Assembly: GCF_001590785.1 (NCBI RefSeq)
Contig: NZ_LTAO01000038.1
Coordinates: 1 to 64,000, forward strand
DNA length: 64,000 nucleotides
DNA from: Alkalihalobacillus trypoxylicola
GTDB lineage: Bacteria > Bacillota > Bacilli > Bacillales > Bacillaceae_D
Reading direction: 5' to 3'
Part shown: positions 25,322-35,390 of the stretch, one piece after another
Layout of the letters: each line of letters starts with the position of its first letter
How positions within the stretch are numbered: the first letter of the stretch is position 1
Notes under the pieces: generated by a model
Told to the model about the DNA's origin: nothing
Seen by the model: the letters and a program-made list of their open reading frames with translations, nothing else
The model's database searches: none
Program-made: the position numbers and the translations under genes

Positions 25322-26152
25322 ATGGAAAATAGATATACAACAAACCCAACAGATTTTAAGAATTATACGACAGAAAGAGTGAGAAATGATTTTCTAATTG
25401 AATCACTTTTTGTTGAAGGCGAAATTAAAATGGTTTATACCCATTATGACCGTACGGTAGTAGGTGGAGTGATTCCTACAACTAACGCGATTAAGCTTGA
25501 TGCTGGTGACTTCTTAAGAACTGAGTATTTCCTTGAAAGACGCGAGATTGGTATTGTAAACATCGGTCCTAAAGGTAAGGTTACAGTAGAAGGTGAAGTG
25601 TATGATCTTAACAAGCGAGATTGTTTATATATTGGCTTAGGAAAAGAAAATGTAACCTTTGAAAGTGAAGACTCTTCAAATCCTGCTAAGTTTTATTTTG
25701 TATCAGCTCTAGCTCATAAAGAGTACCCAACGAAAGTATTACCAATTGCTGATGCAGAGCCTGAGCGCTTAGGAGAAGATGCAACATCTAATAAACGTAC
25801 GATTTATAAGTATATTCATCAAAATGGTATTCAAAGCTGTCAATTAATGATGGGTATGACATTATTAGAGCCTAATAACATGTGGAACACGATGCCAGCG
25901 CATATCCATGATAGACGTAACGAAGTATATCTATATTTTGATATGGATGAAGATTCAAGAGTATTCCATTTTATGGGTGAGCCAACTGAAACACGCCACC
26001 TTGTTGTTAAAAACGAACAAGCAATTATTTCTCCTCCGTGGTCGATTCACTCTGGAGTAGGAACAAAAAATTATACATTTATCTGGGCAATGGCTGGTGA
26101 GAACTATACATTTAAAGATATGGACTTCGTTCCAATGGAAAATTTAAAATAA
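25322..26152 (+). CDS. kduI: 5-dehydro-4-deoxy-D-glucuronate isomerase
   Basis: The 276-residue cupin enzyme has the expected zinc ligands His194, His196, Glu201 (MPAHIHDRRNEVYLYF) and His243 (PPWSIHSGVG). It isomerises 4-deoxy-5-keto-uronate, the product of unsaturated uronyl hydrolases such as the GH105 at 40153, to the substrate of KduD. A strong GAGAGGAG site precedes the ATG. A terminator follows directly. Confidence 0.96.
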   Translation: MENRYTTNPTDFKNYTTERVRNDFLIESLFVEGEIKMVYTHYDRTVVGGVIPTTNAIKLDAGDFLRTEYFLERREIGIVNIGPKGKVTVEGEVYDLNKRDCLYIGLGKENVTFESEDSSNPAKFYFVSALAHKEYPTKVLPIADAEPERLGEDATSNKRTIYKYIHQNGIQSCQLMMGMTLLEPNNMWNTMPAHIHDRRNEVYLYFDMDEDSRVFHFMGEPTETRHLVVKNEQAIISPPWSIHSGVGTKNYTFIWAMAGENYTFKDMDFVPMENLK

Positions 26153-26160
26153 GAACCATA

Positions 26161-26194
26161 AAACCCGAATTGTAAAAAATTCGGGTTTATTTTA
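26161..26194 (+). terminator. Intrinsic terminator of the kduD-kduI operon
   Basis: AAACCCGAATT pairs with AATTCGGGTTT and is followed by ATTTTAA. Confidence 0.85.
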
Positions 26195-26266
26195 ACCTAG
26201 GAAATTTTAGTTTTTATTGTAATTACTATATTTTTTATTTAGTTTCTTTTGAAAGGATGTTAGAAT

Positions 26267-28360
26267 ATGATTAATTTTAATCATTTTATATTCGATTCTT
26301 CTACTTCTATTAACTTTGGAATAGAAAGGTCGAAAGCAGTCGAGCATGGGTTATCGATGCTAGCTCGTGATTGGGAGAAAGTATTTGGACAAAAATTATT
26401 AATAGACCGAAAATCTTCATACTATATCCATCTTCGATATCCTACTCAAGATGATTTATCTATTTTGGACCCGGAAGGATTTGTAATTGATTTTAGGGAG
26501 AAAGATGACTCATTATCCATGGAAATTATAGCCGAGAATGATTTGGGCTTTGTATATGGGCTTTTACATATAAGTAAAACCTATTTGGAAGTCGATCCGT
26601 TATGGTTTTGGGCTGATCTTGAGCCAATTGCTAAGGAGAGTGCCATCGTAAAACTAGAAAGCTATCAATCTCCTAAGTATGAAGTGCGATACAGAGGCTG
26701 GTTTGTGAATGATGAAGTATGCTTATTAGGCTGGAAGGAAGAATATCCTCCAAATAAAGAAGTATGGCTCCCTGTCTTTGAAGCGTTATTACGAATGGGA
26801 GGAAACATGGTTATTCCCGGAACGGATTTGCCGAAAACAGGTGTGCACCAGCAACTAGCTTCGGAAATGGGGCTTTGGGTGACTCATCATCATGCTGAAC
26901 CGTTAGGCGCTGAAATGTTTTTGAGAGCGTTTCCATACGAAAAGGCTAGCTATAAACAAAATAAGGATTTATATGAGCAGTTATGGAAAGAGGCTATAAG
27001 GGAACAAAAGGATGATCAAATACTTTGGGTGCTTTCCTTTAGAGGCCAAGGTGATACCCCTTTTTGGAGTACAGATCCAGAATTTGATACGCCTAAAAAA
27101 AGAGGGGAAATGATTAGTAAGGTCATATTCCGACAATATGAACTCATTCAACAGCAAGTTAAAAACCCTGTTTGCTGTATTGCCTTATATGGAGAAATAT
27201 CAGAATTATATGGAGATGGACATATTGACCTGCCTGAAAATGTGATAAAGGTTTGGGCAGATAATGGTTATGGAAAAATGGTTTCAAGACGTCAAGGAAA
27301 TGAGAATTTAAGGAAATACGCACTGCCTAATGATGATGACGAAGGCAATCACGGGATATATTATCATGTAACTTTTCATGATTTACAAGCTTCTAATCAT
27401 TTAACAATGAGTCCGGTCTCACCTGATCTTTTGATTGAAGAATTGAAAAAATCTTTTCAAGCAAGAGCTAATCATTATGTTTTGGTGAATAGTGGTAATA
27501 TTCGTCAGCATTTGTATACGCTTGATATGGTTGCAGAATTATGGGAAAAGGGTAATGTCAATCAGACAGAGCATTTAGATGAATTCCTTCAGCGTTTGTT
27601 TCCAGAAAACACCTCAATGATTAAAAGCTTGTATCAACGCTACTTTAAGGCAACGATACCGTATGGTAAGCACCTAGATGACCGAGTAGGAGATGAATTC
27701 TATCATCATCCGGCAAGGAAAATCATTAGTCATTACTTACAAAATAAACAATCTGAATCTTTAGAAAAGCTGCATTGGGCTACAGGAGACGTATCGTTTG
27801 AAGAGCAACTCCAATGGTTTGAAAAAAGGTGTAAAGATGGTTTAGATGAGTGGACAGCCTTAAAAGAGGATTCTATGGAAGTGTTAAAAGAGATGGACGA
27901 GCTAAATGGAAAACGTTTTTTTGATCAGTTTGTCGGACAGGTCATTCTTCACCAAACTGGATGTGAAGGATTTCATTACTTAACGAAAGCTGTCCAGCTT
28001 GCGATTTCAGACCATATGCCACAGGCATTTATCCAAGCAACGAAAGCATATCTGTCGTATAAAAAAGGACAAGAAGCTTTAGAGCAAATGGAGCACGGAA
28101 AGTGGGAGCATTTTTATCGGGCTGATTGGTTAACGAATGTTCAAAGCACAGTTGATAATGTGGATACTTTAAAAAGGTTTATAAGAATGCAGGGAGATAG
28201 TCCGGACTTTTTTGCTTGGTATAAAGAATATATCATGCCGGAATCAGAAAAACATATTTATTTAGAAAATACTCATCGCCGAGTTAGAAGTGATGAGGAG
28301 CTAGCTGATTTATTGGAGAAAGAATTTAAACATCGTGTACCAAGCCGTGATATCCATTAA
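26267..28360 (+). CDS. Glycoside hydrolase family 115-like alpha-glucuronidase
   Basis: The 697-residue protein resembles GH115 xylan alpha-1,2-glucuronidases: the 'YRGWFVNDEVCLLGW' segment near residue 143, the 'YGEISELYGDGHIDLPENVIKVWADNGYGKM' region, and the HYHVTFHDLQASNHLTM-like part. It has no signal peptide and at about 700 residues lacks the long C-terminal beta-domains of the usual 900-1000-residue secreted members, so it probably works on imported oligosaccharides. It heads an operon with uxuA and uxuB, so released (methyl)glucuronate could be channelled directly. Exact linkage specificity is uncertain. Confidence 0.75.
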   Translation: MINFNHFIFDSSTSINFGIERSKAVEHGLSMLARDWEKVFGQKLLIDRKSSYYIHLRYPTQDDLSILDPEGFVIDFREKDDSLSMEIIAENDLGFVYGLLHISKTYLEVDPLWFWADLEPIAKESAIVKLESYQSPKYEVRYRGWFVNDEVCLLGWKEEYPPNKEVWLPVFEALLRMGGNMVIPGTDLPKTGVHQQLASEMGLWVTHHHAEPLGAEMFLRAFPYEKASYKQNKDLYEQLWKEAIREQKDDQILWVLSFRGQGDTPFWSTDPEFDTPKKRGEMISKVIFRQYELIQQQVKNPVCCIALYGEISELYGDGHIDLPENVIKVWADNGYGKMVSRRQGNENLRKYALPNDDDEGNHGIYYHVTFHDLQASNHLTMSPVSPDLLIEELKKSFQARANHYVLVNSGNIRQHLYTLDMVAELWEKGNVNQTEHLDEFLQRLFPENTSMIKSLYQRYFKATIPYGKHLDDRVGDEFYHHPARKIISHYLQNKQSESLEKLHWATGDVSFEEQLQWFEKRCKDGLDEWTALKEDSMEVLKEMDELNGKRFFDQFVGQVILHQTGCEGFHYLTKAVQLAISDHMPQAFIQATKAYLSYKKGQEALEQMEHGKWEHFYRADWLTNVQSTVDNVDTLKRFIRMQGDSPDFFAWYKEYIMPESEKHIYLENTHRRVRSDEELADLLEKEFKHRVPSRDIH

Positions 28361-28410
28361 ATTTGAGAGCGTTCTATAGTAAAAGATTTTCGATAAAGGG
28401 GGAAACATAG

Positions 28411-29487
28411 ATGAAAATGACATTTCGTTGGTATGGAGAAGGAAATGATACGGTCACTTTAGAGCAAATTAAGCAAATTCCTGGTGTTGAAGGATTAGTT
28501 TGGGCACTCCACCATCTACAAGCAGGTGAGGTTTGGTCTGAAGAAGAGGTTATGAAAGTAAAGGAGCAGGCTGATCAATATGGGTTTCATTTAGATGTCG
28601 TGGAAAGTATTAATGTACATGAGGATATCAAACTAGGCTTACCAACAAGAGAAAAATATATTGAAAACTATAAAAAGAGTATAGAAAATGTTGCCAAGGT
28701 TGGAGCCAAAGTGATTTGTTATAACTTTATGCCAGTCTTTGACTGGACTCGAACCGATTTATTTAAAGAAATGGAAGATGGATCAACGGCACTTTACTAT
28801 GATAATGAAAAGGTTCAGTCCATGGATCCGCAACAGCTAATAGAGCTAACGACAAAGGATGATTCGTTAACCATGCCTGGCTGGGAGCCAGAAAGATTAA
28901 AACATATTGAAAGTTTATTAGAATCTTATCGAAGTGTTTCTGAAGAAGATTTATGGAATCATTTAACATTTTTTTTGCAAGAAATTTTGCCTGTAGCTGA
29001 GGCGAATGGAATTAAAATGGCGATTCATCCGGATGATCCACCGTGGTCTGTTTTTGGTTTACCGAGAATCATGACCTCTGAGCAATCAATTGAGAGGCTG
29101 TTATCAATATCTGATAGTCCGTCTAATGGAGTAACTTTATGTAGTGGCTCATTAGGGGCTAATCCTAAAAATGATATTGCAAAAATGATTCGACGTTTCC
29201 ATGAACGAATTCCATTTGCTCATATTCGAAATGTAAAAATATATGAAAATGGTAGTTTTATCGAGACTTCCCACCGTACAGAAGACGGTTCAGTTGATAT
29301 TGCAGATGTGGTTCTTGCTTATCATGAAACGGGATTTACTGGCTATGCTAGACCAGACCATGGCAGACATATTTGGAATGAGCAATGTCGTCCTGGATAT
29401 GGCTTATACGATCGGGCATTAGGAATTATGCATTTATGGGGACTGTGGGATGCCTATGAACATGTAAAACAAGGGAGGGAAAGCTAA
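28411..29487 (+). CDS. uxuA: D-mannonate dehydratase
   Basis: The 358-residue TIM-barrel enzyme shows UxuA motifs: [67 protein letters not shown] and the C-terminal RPDHGRHIW with metal-binding residues. It dehydrates D-mannonate to KDG. The stop overlaps the next ATG by one base (TAATG), so it is translationally coupled to the mannonate oxidoreductase. Confidence 0.96.
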   Translation: MKMTFRWYGEGNDTVTLEQIKQIPGVEGLVWALHHLQAGEVWSEEEVMKVKEQADQYGFHLDVVESINVHEDIKLGLPTREKYIENYKKSIENVAKVGAKVICYNFMPVFDWTRTDLFKEMEDGSTALYYDNEKVQSMDPQQLIELTTKDDSLTMPGWEPERLKHIESLLESYRSVSEEDLWNHLTFFLQEILPVAEANGIKMAIHPDDPPWSVFGLPRIMTSEQSIERLLSISDSPSNGVTLCSGSLGANPKNDIAKMIRRFHERIPFAHIRNVKIYENGSFIETSHRTEDGSVDIADVVLAYHETGFTGYARPDHGRHIWNEQCRPGYGLYDRALGIMHLWGLWDAYEHVKQGRES

Positions 29488-30335
29488 TGTTACCAAAACA
29501 TTCTTTTTTAGAAAATAAGGTGGCTGTCATTACAGGTGGTAGTGGAGTACTTTGTCAAGAGATGGCGAAAGAGCTAGCTCGACAAGGAATGAAGGTAGCT
29601 ATCCTCAATCGTACTCTTGAGAAGGGTGAGGCTGTAGCTGCTGAAATCAAAGAGGCTGGTGGCGAAGCTCTTGCAATAGCTTGTAATGTGCTCGATGAAG
29701 AGAATGTAAAAGAAGCAAAGGAACAAGTCATCAAGCAATTTGGAGAGGTTGATCTCTTAATAAATGGAGCTGGAGGAAACCATCCTGATGCAATTACCGA
29801 CCATGAAACTTTTCCAAAAGGTTCATTAAAGGATCAAGAACTAAAAAGCTTTTTTGATTTAACAGTAGCTGGTTTTGATTCCGTCTTTAGATTGAATTTA
29901 CTAGGTACCGTTATTCCAACTCAAATTTTTGCCGAAGCTATGCTTGAGACTGAAGGAGCTACTGTCATTAATATTTCCTCGATGAGTGCACCAAGCCCAA
30001 TGACAAAAGTGCCAGCTTATAGTGCAGCCAAAGCAGGTATTGATAATTTTACAAAATGGCTAGCTGTTTATTTTGCTGAGGCAGGTATTCGAATCAATGC
30101 TATTGCTCCTGGATTTTTCCTTACAGAGCAAAATAGAAGGCTTCTCACTAATGAAGACGGAAGTTTAACAGAACGAGCATCCAAAATTATTACTCATACA
30201 CCTCAAAATAGATTTGGAAAGCCGGAAGATTTATTAGGGACGTTATTATGGCTTGCGGATGAATCTACATCTAGCTTTGTGACAGGAATTACGGTCCCTG
30301 TGGATGGTGGCTTTATGGCTTATTCTGGAGTTTAA
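29487..30335 (+). CDS. uxuB: SDR-type D-mannonate (fructuronate) oxidoreductase
   Basis: The 282-residue short-chain dehydrogenase has [11 protein letters not shown] (cofactor site), NGAGGNHP in place of the usual NNAG, catalytic Ser in '[10 protein letters not shown]' and YSAAK. It belongs to the SDR form used in B. subtilis (YjmF/UxuB) rather than the long-chain UxuB of E. coli. It reduces D-fructuronate to D-mannonate. Coupled to uxuA by a TAATG overlap. Transcription then runs into two F2 repeats. Confidence 0.87.
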   Translation: MLPKHSFLENKVAVITGGSGVLCQEMAKELARQGMKVAILNRTLEKGEAVAAEIKEAGGEALAIACNVLDEENVKEAKEQVIKQFGEVDLLINGAGGNHPDAITDHETFPKGSLKDQELKSFFDLTVAGFDSVFRLNLLGTVIPTQIFAEAMLETEGATVINISSMSAPSPMTKVPAYSAAKAGIDNFTKWLAVYFAEAGIRINAIAPGFFLTEQNRRLLTNEDGSLTERASKIITHTPQNRFGKPEDLLGTLLWLADESTSSFVTGITVPVDGGFMAYSGV

Positions 30336-30407
30336 TTGATTTTTTATGATATAAGTTCGCTTTTTAAGAAAACGGTTTTAGAATGAGTCCATTTCATCCT
30401 TAAATTT

Positions 30408-30606
30408 TATAAGTGAACGAAATCGAACATTTATATTAAAAAGTACTGAATGTTTGCAAATTCACTCGCTGGTGATTCCAAAAGGGTGAGTGTAGTTTGA
30501 AAATCCACTCTGACGACGCTCTTTGAAGTCAGAGTTAGCTGAAGACAAGCCCTTGGGAAAGCAACGTCCTAAAGTGAAAATTAAAAACCAAATCGTTTCG
30601 TTTTCA
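30408..30606 (+). repeat. Family F2 repeat, degenerate copy
   Basis: It contains 'gtttgcaaattcactcgctggtgattccaaaaggg', the CTCTGAC...GTCAGAG inner stem, CCCTTGGGAAAGCAACGTCCTAAAGTG, and a CGTTTCGTTTTC end. The left arm of the outer stem (TAGGTAGTGACTCCC) is largely deleted, so the long hairpin is broken. Confidence 0.7.
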
Positions 30607-30627
30607 ATAAAAGTTAGGAAAGATGAA

Positions 30628-30850
30628 ATCGGTTTAAGTGAATAAAACAGAACATCTATGATAAAAAAGCTTGAATGTTTGCGAATTCACTCGTTGATTG
30701 TAACGGTAGGTAGTGACTCCCAAAGGATGAGCGCGGTTTGAAGATCCACTCTGACGACGCTCTTTGAAGTCAGAGTTAGCTGAAGACAAGCCCTTGGGAA
30801 AGCATCTACCTAAAGTGAAAATTAAAAACCAAATCGATGAAATCGATTCA
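30628..30850 (+). repeat. Family F2 long-hairpin repeat
   Basis: A full copy follows 20-30 bases after the degenerate one in the same orientation: CGGTAGGTAGTGACTCCCAA, CTCTGACGACGCTC...GTCAGAG, CCCTTGGGAAAGCATCTACC. Between uxuB and uxaC there is no supported gene; the 633-base gap is mostly these two elements. Confidence 0.78.
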
Positions 30851-30896
30851 ACTATTAAAATGGATAAAAAAATATAAAAAAGAAAAAATAACAACG

Positions 30897-30913
30897 TTTG
30901 CATTTTTGTTTCA
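30897..30913 (+). promoter_or_regulatory. Possible third DeoR-type operator, upstream of uxaC
   Basis: TTTGCATTTTTGTTTCA resembles the deoR operator TTGTTCATTTTTGTTCG, sharing the central CATTTTTGTT. It overlaps a possible -35 (TTTGCA) with TAAAAT 18 bp downstream. Confidence 0.35.
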
Positions 30914-30968
30914 AGATAGATAAAATAATAGAAGACTACTAGATTAATATCTTAAGGAGGATGATCAA

Positions 30969-32381
30969 GTGAGTTCATTTATTCATGAGGATTTTATGCT
31001 AAATAGTGAAACGGCTAAAACACTCTATCATCAATATGCAAAGGATATGCCTATTTTTGATTATCATTGTCACCTAAGTCCACAAGAAATAGCAGACAAT
31101 AAGAGATTTTCAAATATATCGGAAATTTGGTTACATGGTGACCATTATAAATGGAGAGCAATGAGAACACTTGGAATTGAAGAAAAATATATTACGGGAG
31201 ACGCAAGTGATAAAGAAAAGTTTTTAGCCTGGGCTAAAACGGTTCCTTATACAATTGGAAACCCTTTATATCATTGGACCCATACGGAATTAAAGAGATA
31301 TTTTGGAATCGATAAACTATTAAGTGAAGAGACAGCAGAGGAGATTTGGGAAGAATGTAACCGTCAGCTTCAGCAAAGCGACTTTTCGGTTACGACCATT
31401 TTTGAAAAGTTTAATGTGAAGCTTGTCGGAACAACCGATGACCCGATTGATTCTTTAGAATATCATCAACAAATTAAAGAGAACGAAAATATTCATACAA
31501 AGGTCGTTCCTTCATTTAGACCAGACAAAGCTATTGAAATCGGTAGAGATACTTTTAATGAATATGTAACACAATTAGAAGAAGCGGCTAATATGGAGAT
31601 TAACCAATATGAAGATTTATTAGCTGCACTAGACAACCGTGCATCTTTCTTTCATGAGAATGGCTGTCGCATCTCAGACCATGGATTGCAAACGTTACCA
31701 AATGAAACGGCTTCTTTTGAGGAAGCATCTTCTATCTTTAATAAGAAAAAGCAGGGAAATGAGCTGAGTAAAAAGGAAGAAGAGCAATATCGTACGTATA
31801 CAATGCTCCACTTAGGAAAGCTCTACCATTCACTTGGATGGGCAATGCAACTTCATATTGGTGCTATAAGAAATAATAATATTCGAATGTTTAATGAGCT
31901 TGGTCCGGATACAGGCTATGATTCTATTTTTGATTATCACTTTGCTGAATCACTGAATGGCTTGTTAAGTGGTTTAGAGCAAGAAAATCAGTTACCAAAA
32001 ACAGTTATTTATAATTTAAACCCAACTCATAACTATGTGGTTGCCACAGCTATTGGAAACTTTCAACAAGGTGGAGTAAGAGCAAAAATTCAATTTGGTT
32101 CAGGCTGGTGGTTCAATGACCAAAAAGACGGAATGCTTAAGCAGATGACTGATTTAGCGAATAACGGTTTATTAAGTACTTTCGTTGGTATGCTTACAGA
32201 TTCAAGAAGCTTCTTGTCCTACCCAAGACACGAATACTTCCGTCGAACTTTATGTGATTTACTCGGAAGTTGGATCGAGCAAGGTGAGGTTCCAAATGAT
32301 ATGGATTTAGTAGGTAATATTGTTCGAGATATAAGCTTTAACAATGCAAAAGATTATTTTTCAATTCAAGGAGTGGAATAA
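30969..32381 (+). CDS. uxaC: Uronate (glucuronate/galacturonate) isomerase
   Basis: The 470-residue enzyme starts at GTG 30969 behind AAGGAGGATGATCAA. UxaC motifs are plain: PIFDYHCHLSPQEIADN (metal-binding HxH), LVGTTDDPIDSLEYH, LHIGAIRNNN, IQFGSGWWFNDQKDGM and MLTDSRSFLSYPRHEYFRR. It converts D-glucuronate to fructuronate and D-galacturonate to tagaturonate. The mannonate branch is encoded just upstream; no altronate genes (uxaA/uxaB) are in the window. The gene after it starts four bases beyond the stop. Confidence 0.96.
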   Translation: MSSFIHEDFMLNSETAKTLYHQYAKDMPIFDYHCHLSPQEIADNKRFSNISEIWLHGDHYKWRAMRTLGIEEKYITGDASDKEKFLAWAKTVPYTIGNPLYHWTHTELKRYFGIDKLLSEETAEEIWEECNRQLQQSDFSVTTIFEKFNVKLVGTTDDPIDSLEYHQQIKENENIHTKVVPSFRPDKAIEIGRDTFNEYVTQLEEAANMEINQYEDLLAALDNRASFFHENGCRISDHGLQTLPNETASFEEASSIFNKKKQGNELSKKEEEQYRTYTMLHLGKLYHSLGWAMQLHIGAIRNNNIRMFNELGPDTGYDSIFDYHFAESLNGLLSGLEQENQLPKTVIYNLNPTHNYVVATAIGNFQQGGVRAKIQFGSGWWFNDQKDGMLKQMTDLANNGLLSTFVGMLTDSRSFLSYPRHEYFRRTLCDLLGSWIEQGEVPNDMDLVGNIVRDISFNNAKDYFSIQGVE

Positions 32382-32385
32382 CAGC

Positions 32386-33777
32386 ATGACTAACTTTACA
32401 AAAGCAAATAATGTTCAAATCGCTTATATAGGTGGTGGCTCTAAAGGATGGGCATGGGGCCTAATGAGTGATTTAGCTCAAGATCGTGAAATTAGTGGAA
32501 CCGTTCGCCTTTATGATATTAATTCAGAAAGTGCAAAACAAAATGAATTAATTGGTAACCGCTTGAAAGAGCGGGAAGATGTTATAGCTAAATGGGATTA
32601 TAAAGCAGTTGATACTTTATCAGAAGCGCTTGATGGTGCTGATTTTGTTATTATTTCCATTTTACCTGGTACATTTGATCAAATGGACTCAGATGTTCAT
32701 TTCCCAGAAAAGTATGGGATTTATCAATCTGTAGGTGATACAGTAGGGCCAGGAGGCATGGTTCGCGCATTTCGTACGATCCCTTTATTTGTGGAAATGG
32801 CAGAGGCTATAAAGACATATTCTCCGAACGCATGGGTCATTAATTATACAAATCCAATGAGTTTATGTACAAGAACTTTATATAAAGTCTTTCCAGAAAT
32901 AAAAGCAATCGGTTGCTGCCATGAAGTATTTGGAACTCAAAAAATATTAGCGGCTATGGTAGAAGAATTACTAGGAGTTCAAAATGTTAAAAGACAAGAA
33001 ATTGATGTAAATGTTCTTGGAATTAATCATTTTACATGGATTGATCGTGCCTCATACAAAGGAGTCGATTTACTACCACTATATCAAGAATTTGTGGAAA
33101 AATACCATGAAACAGGGTTCGAAGGCTCAGAAGAAGGGCACTGGATGAACGATCACTTTTCATCTGCAGAACGAGTGAAATTTGATTTATATAAAAAATT
33201 CGGCTTGATTGCAGCGGCAGGAGATCGTCATCTTGCAGAGTTTATGCCGTTAAATTGGTATTTAGCAAACCCAGACCGTGTTCATTCATGGAAATTTGGT
33301 TTAACTCCTGTTGCATGGCGTAAGGAAAATGCAAAGAAGCTTGTTGAAAAAAGTAAGCGTTTAGTAAGTGGTGAGGAGCAATTCGAAATCAATCCTACAG
33401 GAGAAGAAGGAGTAGAAATGATTAAAGCTCTTATTGGATTGAAAACCTTTATTTCAAATGTAAATTTACCTAATCAAGGTCAAATGAGTGGAGTGCCTAA
33501 CGATGTAATTGTGGAAACGAATGCTGTATTTAGTCATAATGGTGTTCAACCTATCGTATCAGGTGAACTTCCTCCTGAAGTCAATAAAATGGTTGCAGCC
33601 CATATCTTTACACAGGAAACGACGTTGGAAGCTGCGCTAGAAAAAAATAAAGAAAAAGCGTTCCGTGCATTTTCACAGGATATGCTTGTTCAATCTTTGA
33701 ATCAAGAGCAAGCGAAGCAGCTTTTTGACCAAATGTTAATCAATACAAAGGACTACTTACCTGGTTGGGATTTATAA
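32386..33777 (+). CDS. lplD: GH4 alpha-galacturonidase
   Basis: Start ATG 32386 has AAGGAG in the uxaC tail; the earlier in-frame ATG at 32344 lies deep in uxaC and is unlikely. The 463-residue protein has the GH4 NAD site (IAYIGGGSKGWAWGLM), the GDTVGPGGMVRAFRTIP region, NYTNPMSLC, and the metal-binding Cys-His in IGCCHEVFGTQ. It is very close to B. subtilis LplD, an NAD- and Mn-dependent alpha-galacturonidase. No signal peptide. Co-transcribed with uxaC, it would release galacturonate for UxaC. Confidence 0.92.
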   Translation: MTNFTKANNVQIAYIGGGSKGWAWGLMSDLAQDREISGTVRLYDINSESAKQNELIGNRLKEREDVIAKWDYKAVDTLSEALDGADFVIISILPGTFDQMDSDVHFPEKYGIYQSVGDTVGPGGMVRAFRTIPLFVEMAEAIKTYSPNAWVINYTNPMSLCTRTLYKVFPEIKAIGCCHEVFGTQKILAAMVEELLGVQNVKRQEIDVNVLGINHFTWIDRASYKGVDLLPLYQEFVEKYHETGFEGSEEGHWMNDHFSSAERVKFDLYKKFGLIAAAGDRHLAEFMPLNWYLANPDRVHSWKFGLTPVAWRKENAKKLVEKSKRLVSGEEQFEINPTGEEGVEMIKALIGLKTFISNVNLPNQGQMSGVPNDVIVETNAVFSHNGVQPIVSGELPPEVNKMVAAHIFTQETTLEAALEKNKEKAFRAFSQDMLVQSLNQEQAKQLFDQMLINTKDYLPGWDL

Positions 33778-33793
33778 AATGTAAAACAAACGT

Positions 33794-33820
33794 AGAGTAG
33801 CGGAGAAATCCTGCTACTCT
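33794..33820 (+). terminator. Hairpin after lplD
   Basis: AGAGTAGC pairs with GCTACTCT over an 11-base loop; only a weak T-tract follows. It may reduce or stabilise rather than end the transcript, as the next gene starts 20 bases later. Confidence 0.45.
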
Positions 33821-33840
33821 ATTCATATAGGAGGGGAAAC

Positions 33841-34680
33841 ATGAAATTTTCTGTTTTTACGGTGATGACTCCTGATATAAGACTAGATGAGATACTTCCG
33901 CTTCTTAAAAAAAATGGATATGACGGTGTAGAATGGCGTTATAAAGCGAGTGAAAAAGACTTTAAGGATGAGAAGCCAAGCTTTTGGAGAAATAATCTTT
34001 GTACGATTGACCCTAAAGCAAGCGAAAAAGAACTTTTAAAGCTTAAACAATTAACACAATCCCATCATCTAGAAACGATTGCTGTTATCCCTTATTTGGA
34101 GGCGGGCGATTTGCAAGCAACAGAAAAAGTATTACAATCAGCAAAAACGATGCAAGCAAGGATGATTAGGATTGGGGTACCAACATTCAATTCAGGTATA
34201 TCTATACAGCAACAGCTTGCTGATGCCGCATATAAAATCAAGCAAGTAGAGGAGCTTTGCCAGCAATATGAAATGAAGGGCTTAATAGAAACACATCATG
34301 ATACGTTAACAACTAGCGCCTCATTAGCTTTAAAACTAGCGGAGCAATGTAACCCAGATCATATTGGTGTTATTTATGATCCAGGTAATATGGTTTTTGA
34401 AGGATACGAAAATCATGCGATTGCCTTACAAATGCTAGGTCCCTACTTAGCGCATGTTCATGCGAAAAATGCCATGCATAATCGAGATTCTGATCATATT
34501 GGCAGCTGGATTCGAAAATGGGCAAAATTAGATGAAGGACTGATGAACTGGCAGGAAATCATATCTACCTTGAAAGATATAGGATATGAAGGTTATATAG
34601 GTATTGAGGATTTTAGTCAATCGTTCTCAAGCGAGAAGGCATTAGCCTTTAATATTCAATACTTAAAATCTCTTTATTAA
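33841..34680 (+). CDS. Sugar phosphate isomerase/epimerase-like TIM-barrel protein
   Basis: The 279-residue protein fits the AP_endonuc_2/xylose-isomerase-like family: 'LLKKNGYDGVEWR' near the start, 'GLIETHHDTLTTS', 'HIGVIYDPGNMVFEG' , 'HVHAKNA' and 'GYIGIEDFS' supply the usual Glu/Asp/His metal ligands. It starts behind AGGAGGGGAAAC. Its substrate is unknown; the position after uxaC-lplD suggests a ketouronate or related sugar acid. Confidence 0.82.
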   Translation: MKFSVFTVMTPDIRLDEILPLLKKNGYDGVEWRYKASEKDFKDEKPSFWRNNLCTIDPKASEKELLKLKQLTQSHHLETIAVIPYLEAGDLQATEKVLQSAKTMQARMIRIGVPTFNSGISIQQQLADAAYKIKQVEELCQQYEMKGLIETHHDTLTTSASLALKLAEQCNPDHIGVIYDPGNMVFEGYENHAIALQMLGPYLAHVHAKNAMHNRDSDHIGSWIRKWAKLDEGLMNWQEIISTLKDIGYEGYIGIEDFSQSFSSEKALAFNIQYLKSLY

Positions 34681-34684
34681 AATA

Positions 34685-34998
34685 AAAATGAGCTCATGTA
34701 GCAAAACTTGAAATAGTGAGTAATAAGATGCATATAGATAACGAATAGAACCGTCCTTCTTACAAGAAGGACGGTTCTATTCGATTAGTAGATTTTCTAT
34801 GAATTACAGAAATCTAGCGGACACAAGATAAGGAGACTCCAGTGGGATGAGGTGGCGATGCCAAAATACACTTTTGAAAAAAATTAGTTGGGCGTCACCT
34901 CACGAACTCGGAGTGTTTTGAGGCAGCGAATTCCTGGACACCCAACATGTGTGGTGCTCCTCATTCATGCGTATGGTCCAAGTGCTAATTTTGCATAA
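34685..34998 (+). repeat. Family F1 dispersed repeat with 20-bp perfect hairpin
   Basis: Arms 34742-34761 and 34764-34783 are perfectly complementary over 20 bp with a two-base centre (core AACCGTCCTTCTT). The F1 body follows: 'agattttctatg', 'ctagcggacacaagataaggagactccagtggga', 'gggcgtcacctca', and a right end near 'catgcgtatggtccaagtg'. The hairpin probably ends the uxaC-lplD transcript. Confidence 0.75.
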
Positions 34999-35027
34999 TA
35001 TGGAGATAGGTTCCTAATTTTTATTAA

Positions 35028-35225
35028 CTGAGTGAAATTGATTGTAACGGTAGGTAGTGACTCCCAAAGGATGAGCGCCGTTTGAAGATCCACTCTGACG
35101 AAACTCTGCGTAGTCAGAGTTAGCAGAAGACAAGCCCTTGGGAAAGCATCTACCTGAAGTGGAAATCAAACACCTAATCTTCCCGTTTTCACTATAAAAT
35201 ATAAATGATGAAATTGATTCATATA
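35028..35225 (+). repeat. Family F2 long-hairpin repeat
   Basis: It starts GAGTGAAATTGATTGTAACGG, then TAGGTAGTGACTCCCAAAGG, the CTCTGAC...GTCAGAG inner stem, CCCTTGGGAAAGCATCTACC, CCCGTTTTCACTATAAAATA and the 3' flank GAAATTGATTCAT. The 744-base gap 34681-35424 is otherwise the F1 element and the leader of the next gene. Confidence 0.78.
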
Positions 35226-35390
35226 AGAAAATTATTTAATTGCTTTCTCATAGATGGTTCATTTAATTCTTATACTTTTCAACACTAATAAATTCATATT
35301 ATTATAGAAAAAGAAAAAGTTTATTGTTTTTTAAAACTTATTTAACGTTTTTTATATAGTAAGAAATATGTATTTATTTATAATTATATT

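Noticed and set aside
32344-32385. Upstream start for lplD
   Set aside because: It lies inside uxaC without a ribosome site; ATG 32386 fits the length of LplD and has AAGGAG.
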